Shown in pieces: positions 53,688-62,202 of a DNA stretch of 62,202 bases. The notes under the pieces were generated by a model. The model saw nothing but the letters and a program-made list of their open reading frames with translations. It was not told the DNA's origin and searched no databases. The stretch comes from a virus, in the IMG/VR virus record IMGVR_UViG_3300032516_000021, positions 1 through 62,202 of that record. One strand, written 5' to 3'. Within the stretch, counting starts at the first letter, position 1; each line of letters starts with the position of its first letter. The position numbers and the translations under genes are program-made.

Positions 53688-56600
53688 CTATCCTTTGATA
53701 TCGAGATTAGTTATTGTCGGTTGCTTAATTGTGGCGCCGCTGATTGCGTTTGTCTTGACAGTTACACCGGTAAGTGAACCTGTCTTGATGGTCGGCGAGA
53801 CAATGCGGGGCGAGGTGAATGTTGGGTGCCATAAAGTGACAGTCGGAGCGACCGTCGCGCAAATCAGTGTCCCTGCTGAGGGAGTGACGGTCGCACTTGT
53901 CAGAATCAGTACGGGGTCGATGGTTGCGGCTACCAGTGTCACCGGAGCTGGAGTAAGAAATACCGCGTCGAAAAGATAAGTAGGATCAACCGTAGCGGTG
54001 ACCAAGGTGGCAGCCGCCGGGGTTATACTGAAGCTACCGAGAATCACCGTTGGCGGTATGACAGCAAGCACGGCGGTCGCCGCTGCCGGAACTATCGTTG
54101 CGCTGGTGAGTGTGAAGGTCGGGGCAACGGTAGCGGCAATCAGACTCGCCGGGGAGGGTGTGAGGGCAACACCGCCGAAAGAAAGACTGGGGTCGACTGT
54201 TGCCGTGACCAGCGTTGCTGCTGAAGGGGTAACACTGAGGCTTCCCAGTACGACGGCGGGTGTGACGGTCGCAACTACAGCAGAGACGGCTGTCGGCGTT
54301 ATCGCTCTCGATCCTAATACAACGGTCGGCGCAATGGACTGCGCAACAAGGGTTGAAACAGACGGTGTGACCGCTACCGATCCCTGCACAACCGTTGGCG
54401 CCACTGAGGCCGCAACCAATGACGCGGTCGTGGGAGTAATCGCAAGACTTCCAAGAATAACGGTAGGGGCAACCGTTGCCGTCACACAGGTAGCCGGCGT
54501 CGGGATAATCGTACCCGTCACTATGTCGACGGTCGGATCGACTGACGCGGTCACTAAGGTTGCCGCTGCCGGCGTTATGGCGAGCGATCCCAAGACCACG
54601 CTCGGCGCGATCACCGCCGTGACAAGGGAACCGACCGCCGGAGTTAGTGCCAGCGATCCAAGAATAACGGTCGGATCAACCTTGCCACAAACGAGTGTAG
54701 CCACCGGCGGCGTGATCGAAAGTGATCCGAGAATAACGGTCGGCGTGACTGAAGCTGCAATCAGAGTGACAGGATTAGGAGTAATCGTCACACTGCTCAA
54801 TAGACAAGTAGGGGCAACCGTCCCCGCCACCAAGGTAGCGGCACTCGGTGTGGCGCCGATACTTCCCAGTACCGCCGTCGGATCAACCGTGGCGACCACA
54901 CTTGTAGCCGGACTGGGCGTTATCGCTACCGAACTACCCTGTACTATGCAGCCAGTCGTGGCTGTCACGAGACTTGCTGCTGAGGGCGTTATCGCAATGG
55001 ATCCAAAAACGGCAACAGGGTCAATCGTGGCAGCGACAAGCGAACTGGCCGCCGGAGTTATGGCGAGGCTGCCGAGGACAGTAGTTGGCGCGATGCTTCC
55101 TGTTATCAGACTGCTGGCAGCCGGAGTAATTGCCAGACTGCCAAGAACCGTAATTGGGTCAACCGTGGCCGCAATCAATGTGCTTGCGGTAGGAGTAATT
55201 GCGACACTGCCAAGAACCGTAGTTGGGTCAACCGTCGACGCTATCAATGTGGCGGCGGTCGGAGTGATTCTGAGACCGACAATCGGGGTAACCGAAGAGC
55301 AAATCAGCGTCGCAGCGTTCGGCGTGATTGCAAGGGCGACGGTCGGAACTACGGAATGGCAAACAAGCGTCGCGGCAGTCGGCGTGATCGTAAGAGTGAC
55401 GCTCGGGGCGATGGATGTCGTAACTAACGTGGCGGGCGTCGGCGTAATTGCCATTGACCCCAGAATCGGAGTAGGCGCTACCGAGGCCGCTACAAGGGTT
55501 CCCGCAGCAGGGGTGACTACCACACTGCCGAGGACAACGGCAGGCGTAACTGAAGCGGTTACCAATGTCGCAACATCAGGGGTGACCGCTACACTCCCAA
55601 GAATTACAGCCGGGTCAACCGAGGCAGTTACCAGCGTACTCACCGCCGGTATGATTGAGAGACTGCCAAGAATAGCTGTCGGATCAACGGTAGCCGCTAC
55701 CAACGTCGATGCATCGGGCGTCACCGCCACGCTGGTCAGGACGATGGTCGGGGCAACTGAAGCCGCAACCAGAGTCCCAGCGGACGGCGTGATCGCTATG
55801 CTGCCGAGAATGGCGACGGGATCGACTGATGCCGCTACCAGCGTAGCCGCTGAAGTGATACCCCTGAATCCGACAGTCGGCGCAACCGAAGCTGCTACCA
55901 GAGTAGCCGGAGCCGGAGTGCAAAGGAATACGTAACCGTCGATTGTCGCGTCAATCGTCAGCAGTAACTGACGCCCGCCCAAAATGCTGGCGTCAATGTA
56001 GAATCCCTTGACCTCTTGCTCGCCGAGGATGATGACCGGATCGAGGGAGTAGCCGTAAACCTTGATCTCGTAAATCAGTGAATCGATATCTTCGTGTGGA
56101 GTCGCCTCATTACTGGCATAGAAATCGACCTTGACCGAATAGTGGCCGCCGAGTAGTCCCGTGAACGAATAGACTTCGTCAACCGGAGTACCCCAGGTTG
56201 CCAAGACCATTTGTCGGGTCTCGTCGGCTACAATGTTCAACGGGTCGTAGACAGAACCCCGCGACAGCCAGACGTGATAATCGCAGGTTTTCCCTTGTTC
56301 AGCTGCCCCGCTTTCATTTAGCGTGGTTCTGACTTTAACGTCGATGCGACCGACGCCAAGAAAGTTTACCGCGTCATCGTAGTAGATGTCATCGTACTTG
56401 CCGTCACACCATGACTCGTAGGTTGCCGAGTGATCTGTGGGATCGCCTAATAGTAAAGCGCCGTACCAGATCAGCACTTCAGGGTCAATATTGCCGTCCA
56501 GTGGACCTATAACCTGATAATCATTGACGCCGCCCGATTTGCGCAGTCGGCGGGAGACCTCGATGGAGTCGAAATAACATGCAGTGTTATATGCGTCTGA

Positions 56601-59600
56601 TCTGCATCTAACGGAATCTGCAGACGTGATGCCGGCAACTTCGGCTGCTATCAGCTTACCATTTACCCAAGCAGAGCAACCCTTATTCGTCACCTGGGCT
56701 TCAACAATATCGTAGGAGTATTTGCCGGCACGATGCGTTGCATGAGCGTGCCAAGTTCCATCATAATAACCAGCATCCCAAACGTTCGAACCTACGCTCT
56801 TGCCAGCTCCAAATTCACCCACGCCACTATTCTGGAGTGACACCCATTGACTTGGATTGCCTTGAGCTTCATTCCATATTGCTGCTTTAACGTGGATGTT
56901 TTCATAACTTGCATTCGCCAGGACTGTGGCCTCAGGAACAACCTTTGACTTGAAGACTGCTGATTGTTCTCCTCCTCCCGCTGTTGCAAAATTCTTTTTG
57001 ACATCTAACGGAGCGGAAGTGCAGATGCACTTCATCGAAGTCGCGCCAGCATGGACCTTATTCCCTTCGTGTACCGATCCCGAATAGTAAGCTGCAGCTG
57101 AGGTGCCAGCTATTAGTTCCCAATCCCGCTTACCAGCGATCACTTCACCATCAGCATAGGTCTCGAAACTTTCAAAGTAGATCAGGACTTCATTCGGATC
57201 AGATAGTGGATTCGTTGTCTCATTCGGATTGCCGTATTCAATGTAGTAGTCTTTGGCTCCCGCCGCCGCGCCTGCCGGCAGTACCTCCTGGAGTTTGAAG
57301 CGTATCTGCGTGTTCTCAAAGTTAGCGTAATCGATAATGCGATCAATCTCCGTATCCCCCCAACGGATTCGCAAGTCGCGCGCGTCATGGCGAATCAGTC
57401 CATAAGGTTCATTCGTGTAATAGAAAACGTCGTACCCGCTTGACCAGACAATCCCAAGTTGGTCATTCGAGTAGTACATCTTGCCACCCATCATCGCCAT
57501 GCCGACGGAAGAATTTTCCGATATGCGATTAGCTACCCAAGTATCGCCGTTATCTGCTGAAGCTAAGTGAACAATTTCTTGTCCCCAGAGTTCGTCGTTT
57601 GAAGCGTAGTTGACCTCAATAATCCGATTACAACGGCTGGTGCGAACAACAGTATCCTCGGTAGTATCACTCTCCGAGAAACCAAATTCCGCCGCTTCTA
57701 CTGCGGCCTTTGTCCAGGCTGCGCTCGTTGCCGGATTCGTGTCCCACCATGTCCTGTAAATAGCATAGAGACCATTGGGAACAAGAATTGCTGCTCCCTC
57801 ATAGTCCACTCCGCCGATTCGCAATAGATGCTTGTAGGTAGTCGTGCCCTGTCCAAAGGAACGACGAGTCACCGTTTCCACGCCAACCCTCAGAATCTTG
57901 ATACCATTGGGAAGTGTCTTGCTGGACGTGAACGTGCATTTTTGCACAGCTCCGGTCTTAGCCAAATAACTGGAGTCCCAATCCATATTATTACCACCGT
58001 CATCGACAAATTCGTAGAGTGCCGTACCTATGCCGTACCCCGTCGAGTCGGTATAGTTACCATTCCCCGTCGGAACATGATGCTTGATGCAACGGCTGTC
58101 CTCACCAGTGAACATATGCAGGACGCCGTCACGGTCACAGATCATCGGGTCTAAGGCGTCATGGATTGTGATGTCGTGGGCTTCAGAGATAGACGTATGA
58201 TGCCAAGCACCCGTATAGTAGCGGGAGACGCCGAAGCCATTATTTTGATAGGGATTGGCGGCCTGAAATCCGTTTGCCTCGAGGTAAGCCACAATCGGCC
58301 AGCGAACGCCGTTCGCATCGGGTGCAAGCATGGTGAGGTAGCGAATGAAATAAGTCATCGAACCGTCGGCGGCGTTTTTAATTACTGGACCGCCACTATA
58401 CTCGGCAGTCGTTCTATTTATTGGGGCAGAGTGCGTCGTACCACAGGCCACATCAGCAATCGTACACCACGAACGGAAATACGGTGCTGAGTTCGGTTCT
58501 AATGTAGAGTATGCGTACCAGACGCCTTGAGTGACATTATTCCCATCTACGAAACTGAAGGCGACGTGAACGCGCTTTGTCGTCTGGTCGTAATAGAGTG
58601 CATTGAAATAAAGCCGGAATGCAGCACCGCCATCATTTACGGCGACTTTCTGTTCACTTGACCAGGTTAATCCACCATCGGCGGAACAGAAGAAACTCCC
58701 ACCAGCCTCGCCATGCCCCCTGAAAAATACAAAGAGCAAATTACTGTCTTGGTCACAAGCAGGAATTGGATATGACGTATAGCATTGTCTCGTCCACTGC
58801 GTCGTCGAACCGACTGCATTAGGTCGAAGAACCTCTACTCCGTTTCCATGCGTAACTTCGATCCAGACTTGTAGCACAAGAATGCTCGTTGCGGTGCCCA
58901 TAGCATTTGAGTATATTCCTGCCTGCAAAGCATTCAACTCAGAATAAAGCCATGTTGCACTCGTGTCCGGGTTTGTTGTCCAGTCCGTTGAATAAGTTGC
59001 CAAGGAAGCAGTTATAGTAAATGCCGTTCCTTGTCGGTCTATCGAACTCGGGCGCAGAACTGCTTTGAGTGCTGATGTTGTTCCGCTTGCAGCTTTTGCC
59101 CTAATCTTAACAGTGACTTTCGAGATTATGTCGCCAGAACCCAATGCGGTTGCACCAAGATTGTAAGTGTCCGTCTTACCCGTAACGTAGGCAAGCAAGC
59201 CGTTATTATTAAGTTCTGTGGCCAAATCTATGTATTCGAAATTCTCTCCCCCCAATGAAATAACACCCTTCAATGTCCAACCGCTCGTTTCACCCGGCAG
59301 AGCACCTGATTGATCGGGGGCGTTCGAAACCGCATGGTAAAGAGCACCGACGTGTGCACCGTAGAACAAATGCAGGTAACCGTCGTTATCTCTAATAATA
59401 TGCGGACAGTTATGCGGGTCGGAAGACGATTGGGTGCTATCAACACGATACGGCGTGCCCCACAATTTCGTGAAGTGGTCATAGCTTTGAATGCTCACGC
59501 CGTACATGCCGTCTACGTCGGAGATATGACTTTGATAGCAGACGTGCGTCTTCCCGTGGGCGTAGAGCACCTGATTGCTTGGCTCACGGATCGCTTGATT

Positions 59601-60617
59601 GAAGCACCCGTCGTTGGCGATCTTGTACCGCGTACCCGTCGGCATATTGAACGACGCCGTATAGTCAGCGGGGATTTCCGGGTGGTCAGTCCTGAACGTG
59701 AGTTTGCGCCGGAAGGTAGTAGCCGGATTTGTCCATGCGCCTTTTCTTTTGATCAGAACCGTAGGGGTGACGGTATGAGTTACCAGCGTGGACGGACTCG
59801 GCGTCTTCGCAACGCTGGTCATAATTATGATCGGCGCGATGGTGGCGGCCACAAGAGTCGAGATAAGCGAACTGATGACGATAGCGGTAATGGGAGCCAC
59901 AGTTGCGCAGACCAACGTACTTGCATCGGGTGTGATGACCACCGATGACAATACAACTGTTGGGGCTACGATCGCGCAGACCATCGTACTCGGGGCAGGC
60001 ACCACTATCCCAACCATCGGATCAACGGTCGCACAAACACAAGTGGCGGCGGCGGGCGTGATCGCGACTGATCCTAAGGCAACGGTCGGTGTGACACTTG
60101 CGGTGACCAGCGTGGCTGCTGCCGGTGTGACCACAATCGGTTCGGCGGCGGCGGTATAGACGACTACCAGCCAGACATCGTAGACATTAATCTGTCTGCT
60201 GTTAGCACACGCCACACACTTTACGCCAAAATAGCAAGCGTTGACCCGTGCCGATGTTCCCCACGCACTCCCGTCAGGATGATTTGCAAAGGCAAAGGAT
60301 GTCTCTGCAATACTCGTAGAGGGGGCAAAAACCGGACTTTGCAGCAAGGCGGTATTCACACCATCGCTGCAAGCCAACGCTATTGTGTTTGTCCCATTCC
60401 CACTATCCTTAGCCCGCGCATAGAGAGTGACTGACGTAATCGCTGAAGCAGCTGGCATGTCTGCCATGTAGTAGAGATCAAGTCCGCCAACGTAGGTCGG
60501 ATTCGCTGCTATGGACGTACTATCAGACGCATCGTTGACGTAGCTGTAGTTATCAACTTCGGGCGACCATACAGGACTATAATCAGCACTTGGGCGTAAT
60601 GGATCAGTCGTAGCCAT
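53688..60617 (-). CDS. giant repeat protein with beta-propeller-like centre, putative receptor-binding/fibre protein (2309 aa)
   Basis: Residues about 1-150 look like a carbohydrate-binding/jelly-roll domain (SAITSVTLYARAKDSGNGTN). About 160-300 hold six copies of a 23-residue unit (ITPAAATLVTASVTPTVALG type). About 310-1000 resemble sialidase/BNR propellers with many DGxxHxxY/F and W motifs (DNDGYLHLFYGAHVGALYHA, SSDPHNCPHIIRD, FSFVDGNNVTQGVWYAYST). Then come concanavalin-like and 'DUF2341-like' parts (YIEYGNPNETTNPLSDPNEV), and from about 1550 to 2260 another 31 copies of the 23-residue repeat. The end (IVSPTIKTGSLTGVTVKTNA) is fibre-like. It is the largest gene in the genome. Confidence 0.75.
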   Translation of the reverse strand: MATTDPLRPSADYSPVWSPEVDNYSYVNDASDSTSIAANPTYVGGLDLYYMADMPAASAITSVTLYARAKDSGNGTNTIALACSDGVNTALLQSPVFAPSTSIAETSFAFANHPDGSAWGTSARVNACYFGVKCVACANSRQINVYDVWLVVVYTAAAEPIVVTPAAATLVTASVTPTVALGSVAITPAAATCVCATVDPMVGIVVPAPSTMVCAIVAPTVVLSSVVITPDASTLVCATVAPITAIVISSLISTLVAATIAPIIIMTSVAKTPSPSTLVTHTVTPTVLIKRKGAWTNPATTFRRKLTFRTDHPEIPADYTASFNMPTGTRYKIANDGCFNQAIREPSNQVLYAHGKTHVCYQSHISDVDGMYGVSIQSYDHFTKLWGTPYRVDSTQSSSDPHNCPHIIRDNDGYLHLFYGAHVGALYHAVSNAPDQSGALPGETSGWTLKGVISLGGENFEYIDLATELNNNGLLAYVTGKTDTYNLGATALGSGDIISKVTVKIRAKAASGTTSALKAVLRPSSIDRQGTAFTITASLATYSTDWTTNPDTSATWLYSELNALQAGIYSNAMGTATSILVLQVWIEVTHGNGVEVLRPNAVGSTTQWTRQCYTSYPIPACDQDSNLLFVFFRGHGEAGGSFFCSADGGLTWSSEQKVAVNDGGAAFRLYFNALYYDQTTKRVHVAFSFVDGNNVTQGVWYAYSTLEPNSAPYFRSWCTIADVACGTTHSAPINRTTAEYSGGPVIKNAADGSMTYFIRYLTMLAPDANGVRWPIVAYLEANGFQAANPYQNNGFGVSRYYTGAWHHTSISEAHDITIHDALDPMICDRDGVLHMFTGEDSRCIKHHVPTGNGNYTDSTGYGIGTALYEFVDDGGNNMDWDSSYLAKTGAVQKCTFTSSKTLPNGIKILRVGVETVTRRSFGQGTTTYKHLLRIGGVDYEGAAILVPNGLYAIYRTWWDTNPATSAAWTKAAVEAAEFGFSESDTTEDTVVRTSRCNRIIEVNYASNDELWGQEIVHLASADNGDTWVANRISENSSVGMAMMGGKMYYSNDQLGIVWSSGYDVFYYTNEPYGLIRHDARDLRIRWGDTEIDRIIDYANFENTQIRFKLQEVLPAGAAAGAKDYYIEYGNPNETTNPLSDPNEVLIYFESFETYADGEVIAGKRDWELIAGTSAAAYYSGSVHEGNKVHAGATSMKCICTSAPLDVKKNFATAGGGEQSAVFKSKVVPEATVLANASYENIHVKAAIWNEAQGNPSQWVSLQNSGVGEFGAGKSVGSNVWDAGYYDGTWHAHATHRAGKYSYDIVEAQVTNKGCSAWVNGKLIAAEVAGITSADSVRCRSDAYNTACYFDSIEVSRRLRKSGGVNDYQVIGPLDGNIDPEVLIWYGALLLGDPTDHSATYESWCDGKYDDIYYDDAVNFLGVGRIDVKVRTTLNESGAAEQGKTCDYHVWLSRGSVYDPLNIVADETRQMVLATWGTPVDEVYSFTGLLGGHYSVKVDFYASNEATPHEDIDSLIYEIKVYGYSLDPVIILGEQEVKGFYIDASILGGRQLLLTIDATIDGYVFLCTPAPATLVAASVAPTVGFRGITSAATLVAASVDPVAILGSIAITPSAGTLVAASVAPTIVLTSVAVTPDASTLVAATVDPTAILGSLSIIPAVSTLVTASVDPAVILGSVAVTPDVATLVTASVTPAVVLGSVVVTPAAGTLVAASVAPTPILGSMAITPTPATLVTTSIAPSVTLTITPTAATLVCHSVVPTVALAITPNAATLICSSVTPIVGLRITPTAATLIASTVDPTTVLGSVAITPTASTLIAATVDPITVLGSLAITPAASSLITGSIAPTTVLGSLAITPAASSLVAATIDPVAVFGSIAITPSAASLVTATTGCIVQGSSVAITPSPATSVVATVDPTAVLGSIGATPSAATLVAGTVAPTCLLSSVTITPNPVTLIAASVTPTVILGSLSITPPVATLVCGKVDPTVILGSLALTPAVGSLVTAVIAPSVVLGSLAITPAAATLVTASVDPTVDIVTGTIIPTPATCVTATVAPTVILGSLAITPTTASLVAASVAPTVVQGSVAVTPSVSTLVAQSIAPTVVLGSRAITPTAVSAVVATVTPAVVLGSLSVTPSAATLVTATVDPSLSFGGVALTPSPASLIAATVAPTFTLTSATIVPAAATAVLAVIPPTVILGSFSITPAAATLVTATVDPTYLFDAVFLTPAPVTLVAATIDPVLILTSATVTPSAGTLICATVAPTVTLWHPTFTSPRIVSPTIKTGSLTGVTVKTNAISGATIKQPTITNLDIKG
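53810..55930. repeat. block of about 31 tandem 69-bp coding repeats
   Basis: The 3' third of the giant gene consists of degenerate 69-base units, each coding 23 residues of the type I-T-P-x-A-x-T-L-V-A-A-S-V-D-P-T-V-I-L-G-S-x-A. Units differ at many third positions, so the array is old and under selection for the protein pattern. The reverse strand also stays open (a 645-codon frame at 53998-55935), an effect of codon composition. Confidence 0.85.
59690..60150. repeat. second block of about six 69-bp coding repeats
   Basis: The N-terminal part of the giant gene holds about six units of the same 23-residue repeat as the C-terminal block. The two blocks flank the propeller-like centre. Coordinates are approximate. 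Confidence 0.75.
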
Positions 60618-60619
60618 GA

Positions 60620-60985
60620 TTAGCCTTCATCCTCGATGTCAATGATCTTGCGGGTGAACAAATCGACAGCTTTCATCGTGCGGTGTCCGCCTATTCGATA
60701 GCCGATGCGGTACAACAAAAAAACGAGGGAGCCAGAACCCAGATTGTCTCTTGTTACTAATCTGTGACAAATGGGTGTAGCTCCCTCGGGAACGTTCATG
60801 CTAATTTCGGGATAGGATGGATCAAGCGGAATGAGGCTGATCCTCCGCGCCTGTCCGTACTCAGCCGGAGGACATTGCGGGTCAATGCGATCCTCACGGC
60901 TCAGTTTGCGTTGGGTCAGGTCATCGACACTTCCTTTGTCCCAGTCGATGCGCCAAGAATAAATCCGCTGCGGATCAAGTTCCAC
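60620..60985 (-). CDS. hypothetical structural-module protein (121 aa)
   Basis: Product MELDPQRIYSWRIDWDKGSV, RISLIPLDPSYPEISMNVPE, FTRKIIDIEDEG. The sequence looks globular with many Arg, Ile and Pro. No family is recognised. It is located directly before the giant fibre gene, separated by two bases. Confidence 0.55.
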   Translation of the reverse strand: MELDPQRIYSWRIDWDKGSVDDLTQRKLSREDRIDPQCPPAEYGQARRISLIPLDPSYPEISMNVPEGATPICHRLVTRDNLGSGSLVFLLYRIGYRIGGHRTMKAVDLFTRKIIDIEDEG

Positions 60986-60986
60986 A

Positions 60987-61523
60987 TCAGACCTCTTCCC
61001 AACTTATGTTCGGGACATAAGATGCAATCGCGCCCTGAGTCGCCGCTTCTTCGACCTTGAGTTGCAAGACCAGATAGTTCGTCTCTTCGTTGACCGCATT
61101 GATCTTGCTGTCCCCGGGATCAACAGGCAGAGTCAAAGCCGTGCCCGCGCTGTAGTAGTTCGTATCCTGCCGTGTCGTGGCGACACTCGATACAGTATTT
61201 ACAGGCGTCGCTCCGGTCGCAGTCGTGGCGACATTGATCGTCATCTTGTTGCCTGGCGAGTCCAAGTAATCAGGCCGATGATCCGGCCCGTAGAATTTGA
61301 AGTTCTGGCAGTAACTATCCGGCGCGGCGGTACAGCGCAACTTCAACCAGAGTTCATAGGAATAAGTCGGATTGCCGCCCGCGATTGGTGCCTTGATCGG
61401 ATAGGACGCAGTGTCGGTCGAAACGATGTCGGCGTTTAGAAAACAGGGATGGGCGCTGACATCCGTTTCCGTCTCCGCGCCCGAACCTGTACATTTGAGT
61501 GTGGCAAAAGTCGCGGTGGCCAT
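60987..61523 (-). CDS. hypothetical virion protein (178 aa)
   Basis: ATG 61523 overlaps the stop of the upstream gene. Product MATATFATLKCTGSGAETET, SYELWLKLRCTAAPDSYCQN, PVDPGDSKINAVNEETNYLV. Beta-rich, Thr/Ala-rich, typical of virion or fibre-type subunits. No family is recognised. Confidence 0.6.
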   Translation of the reverse strand: MATATFATLKCTGSGAETETDVSAHPCFLNADIVSTDTASYPIKAPIAGGNPTYSYELWLKLRCTAAPDSYCQNFKFYGPDHRPDYLDSPGNKMTINVATTATGATPVNTVSSVATTRQDTNYYSAGTALTLPVDPGDSKINAVNEETNYLVLQLKVEEAATQGAIASYVPNISWEEV

Positions 61524-61975
61524 TAACTCTCTTTGAGCTGCAGTTCGCAGTCCTGAAGAGTAAAGGTCTGTCCGGTAGTCACCGTCACCGGTCCGCCGGT
61601 CACAGTCCAATAGGCGATGACGTTCGGCGTCGCATTGTCGTCGACGAGGACGGCATAGGAAATAGAACTGATTGACCCGCCGTTGGCAGTCCAGACCAAG
61701 TCCTTGATCTTGAATGATGCGAGATCACCGGAATCGTCCTCGGTCACCGTATCGAATCCGGTAGCACTTCGCTCGACGGCAATGCCGCCGGCAGTGTAGC
61801 CATAGGCGGTTTGAGTATTGACCTGCGTTAGCTGTGAAAGGGTATTGGTGTCCTGTGTCGGAGCCGACGCAGTAGTGACAAGGGCGACCTTGAAGGCGGT
61901 CGGGATATCGGCGGCGGTGGCCAGCAAATAGACCGATCCCATGAGTTTCTTGCCGCGATTAGTAAATCCAGCCAT
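61523..61975 (-). CDS. hypothetical virion protein (150 aa)
   Basis: Starts MAGFTNRGKKLMGSVYLLAT and includes FKVALVTTASAPTQDTNTLS and ISYAVLVDDNATPNVIAYWT. This looks like the small phage protein family with 'F..rgk..l.........f.v.L.t....p..d...ls.l..i...gY..gG', which occurs beside tail-fibre or neck genes. It has a strong AAGGAGAA site and is the first gene after the glycosyltransferase. Confidence 0.7.
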   Translation of the reverse strand: MAGFTNRGKKLMGSVYLLATAADIPTAFKVALVTTASAPTQDTNTLSQLTQVNTQTAYGYTAGGIAVERSATGFDTVTEDDSGDLASFKIKDLVWTANGGSISSISYAVLVDDNATPNVIAYWTVTGGPVTVTTGQTFTLQDCELQLKES

Positions 61976-61986
61976 TGTTTTTCTCC

Positions 61987-62202
61987 TTAAGTGTGTTTTG
62001 GTTTTTTGGGTATCTTGTCAGGGTCAAGGCCAAAGGCGTACTTCATTTCGATATGGGAAGCCGCCGTTGTGGCACTTAATCCCTTCTTTCGTAGTGCTGT
62101 TATTTCCCCCCGATAGAGTGCGGCATCTTTTGCGCTGTAGCTGTATAGCCCTTGATGCCCCACAACCAAGCCGGTGCCCAAATAGATGTCATAGCCGGAG
62201 TC
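61987..62202 (-). CDS. glycosyltransferase-like protein, C-terminal part (second side of the joint)
   Basis: This segment holds the C-terminal end of the gene that starts at 734, read across the circular junction, and ends with TAA at 61987. The C-terminus is basic (KIPKKPKHT). An apparent start here (TTG at 62181) is only an artefact of where the sequence was cut. The copy carries Gly instead of Asp at residue 203. Asp is probably the original residue, because an aromatic-Leu-Asp turn before VGH is common in GT2-like proteins. Confidence 0.75.
   Translation of the reverse strand, partial: DSGYDIYLGTGLVVGHQGLYSYSAKDAALYRGEITALRKKGLSATTAASHIEMKYAFGLDPDKIPKKPKHT
62051..62202. repeat. terminal direct repeat, right copy
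   Basis: Second copy of the sequence at 1-152. The single difference (62177 c against 127 t) changes codon 203 of the glycosyltransferase from GAC (Asp) to GGC (Gly). It therefore looks like a population variant or an assembly error rather than silent drift. Confidence 0.93.

Noticed and set aside
53810-55930. A CRISPR-like or iteron array
   Set aside because: The repeats are 69 bp, degenerate, contiguous without spacers and in frame with a long protein.
53998-55935. 645-codon open frame on the plus strand
   Set aside because: It lies opposite the repeat block of the giant gene and shows the same 69-base period. It is the reverse reading of a Thr/Ala/Val-rich repeat and has no ribosome site or neighbours on that strand.

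Overview
This window is a complete or nearly complete genome of a contractile-tailed bacteriophage. The first 152 bases recur as the last 152 bases (151/152 identical), so the sequence is a circular or circularly permuted molecule of about 62,050 bp, cut inside a glycosyltransferase gene. Every gene I can support lies on the minus strand, so the genome is described here from high to low coordinates. The head is of the HK97 type and the tail is a sheath-and-tube machine that mixes phage features with contractile-injection-system (CIS) features. The host cannot be named. Strong Shine-Dalgarno sequences, sigma70-like TTGACA promoters, Sec-type signal peptides and the FnIII-like domains suggest a bacterium, probably uncultivated. 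There is no integrase, so I see no direct sign of lysogeny.

Layout in transcription order. 62.2-53.2 kb: small virion or baseplate-accessory genes, a 2309-residue receptor-binding or fibre-like protein (beta-propeller-like centre flanked by about 37 copies of a 23-residue repeat), and a BppU-like protein. 53.2-51.8 kb: lysis cassette with a GH108-type endolysin, a 21-residue basic peptide, a holin-like protein and a partner gene, closed by a strong terminator. 51.8-50.0 kb: a new promoter, two tandem structured RNAs (the longer with a tRNA-like module) and a Ro60/TROVE protein gene. 50.0-44.4 kb: XRE, RHH and excisionase-like regulators, an HNH-like protein, many small zinc-ribbon or coiled-coil genes, then a RecB/Cas4-like nuclease paired with a putative single-strand annealing protein. 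44.4-36.9 kb: two orphan DNA methyltransferases around an SNF2-like helicase, a second HNH-like gene, a replication initiator with internal 9-bp iterons, and a DnaB helicase. 36.9-32.6 kb: small genes, a RusA resolvase, a NusG-like factor, a sigma-like HTH protein and a DUF2829/Tad2-like protein.

32.3-20.3 kb: packaging and head genes (small and large terminase, portal, Mu F-like protein, ParB-like protein and methyltransferase, XkdF-like protease/scaffold, major capsid, connectors). 20.3-9.5 kb: tail genes (tail completion, sheath, two tube-family proteins, a tail chaperone with a likely -1 frameshift, tape measure, CIS-type hub, LysM/gpX, gpD, spike, gp25). 9.5-0 kb: gpJ, then three proteins with N-terminal Sec signal peptides, gpI, a repeat-rich fibre, a small protein and the glycosyltransferase.

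The most interesting parts are: (i) the Ro60 gene preceded by two Y-RNA-like RNAs; (ii) the ParB/methyltransferase locus, which has three poly-G tracts, three near-perfect palindromes, stops in all three frames between its halves and a YkgJ-like cysteine-rich insertion; (iii) the secreted-protein cassette inside the tail operon; (iv) the repeat-rich giant protein; and (v) phage-encoded transcription factors and a candidate anti-defence protein.
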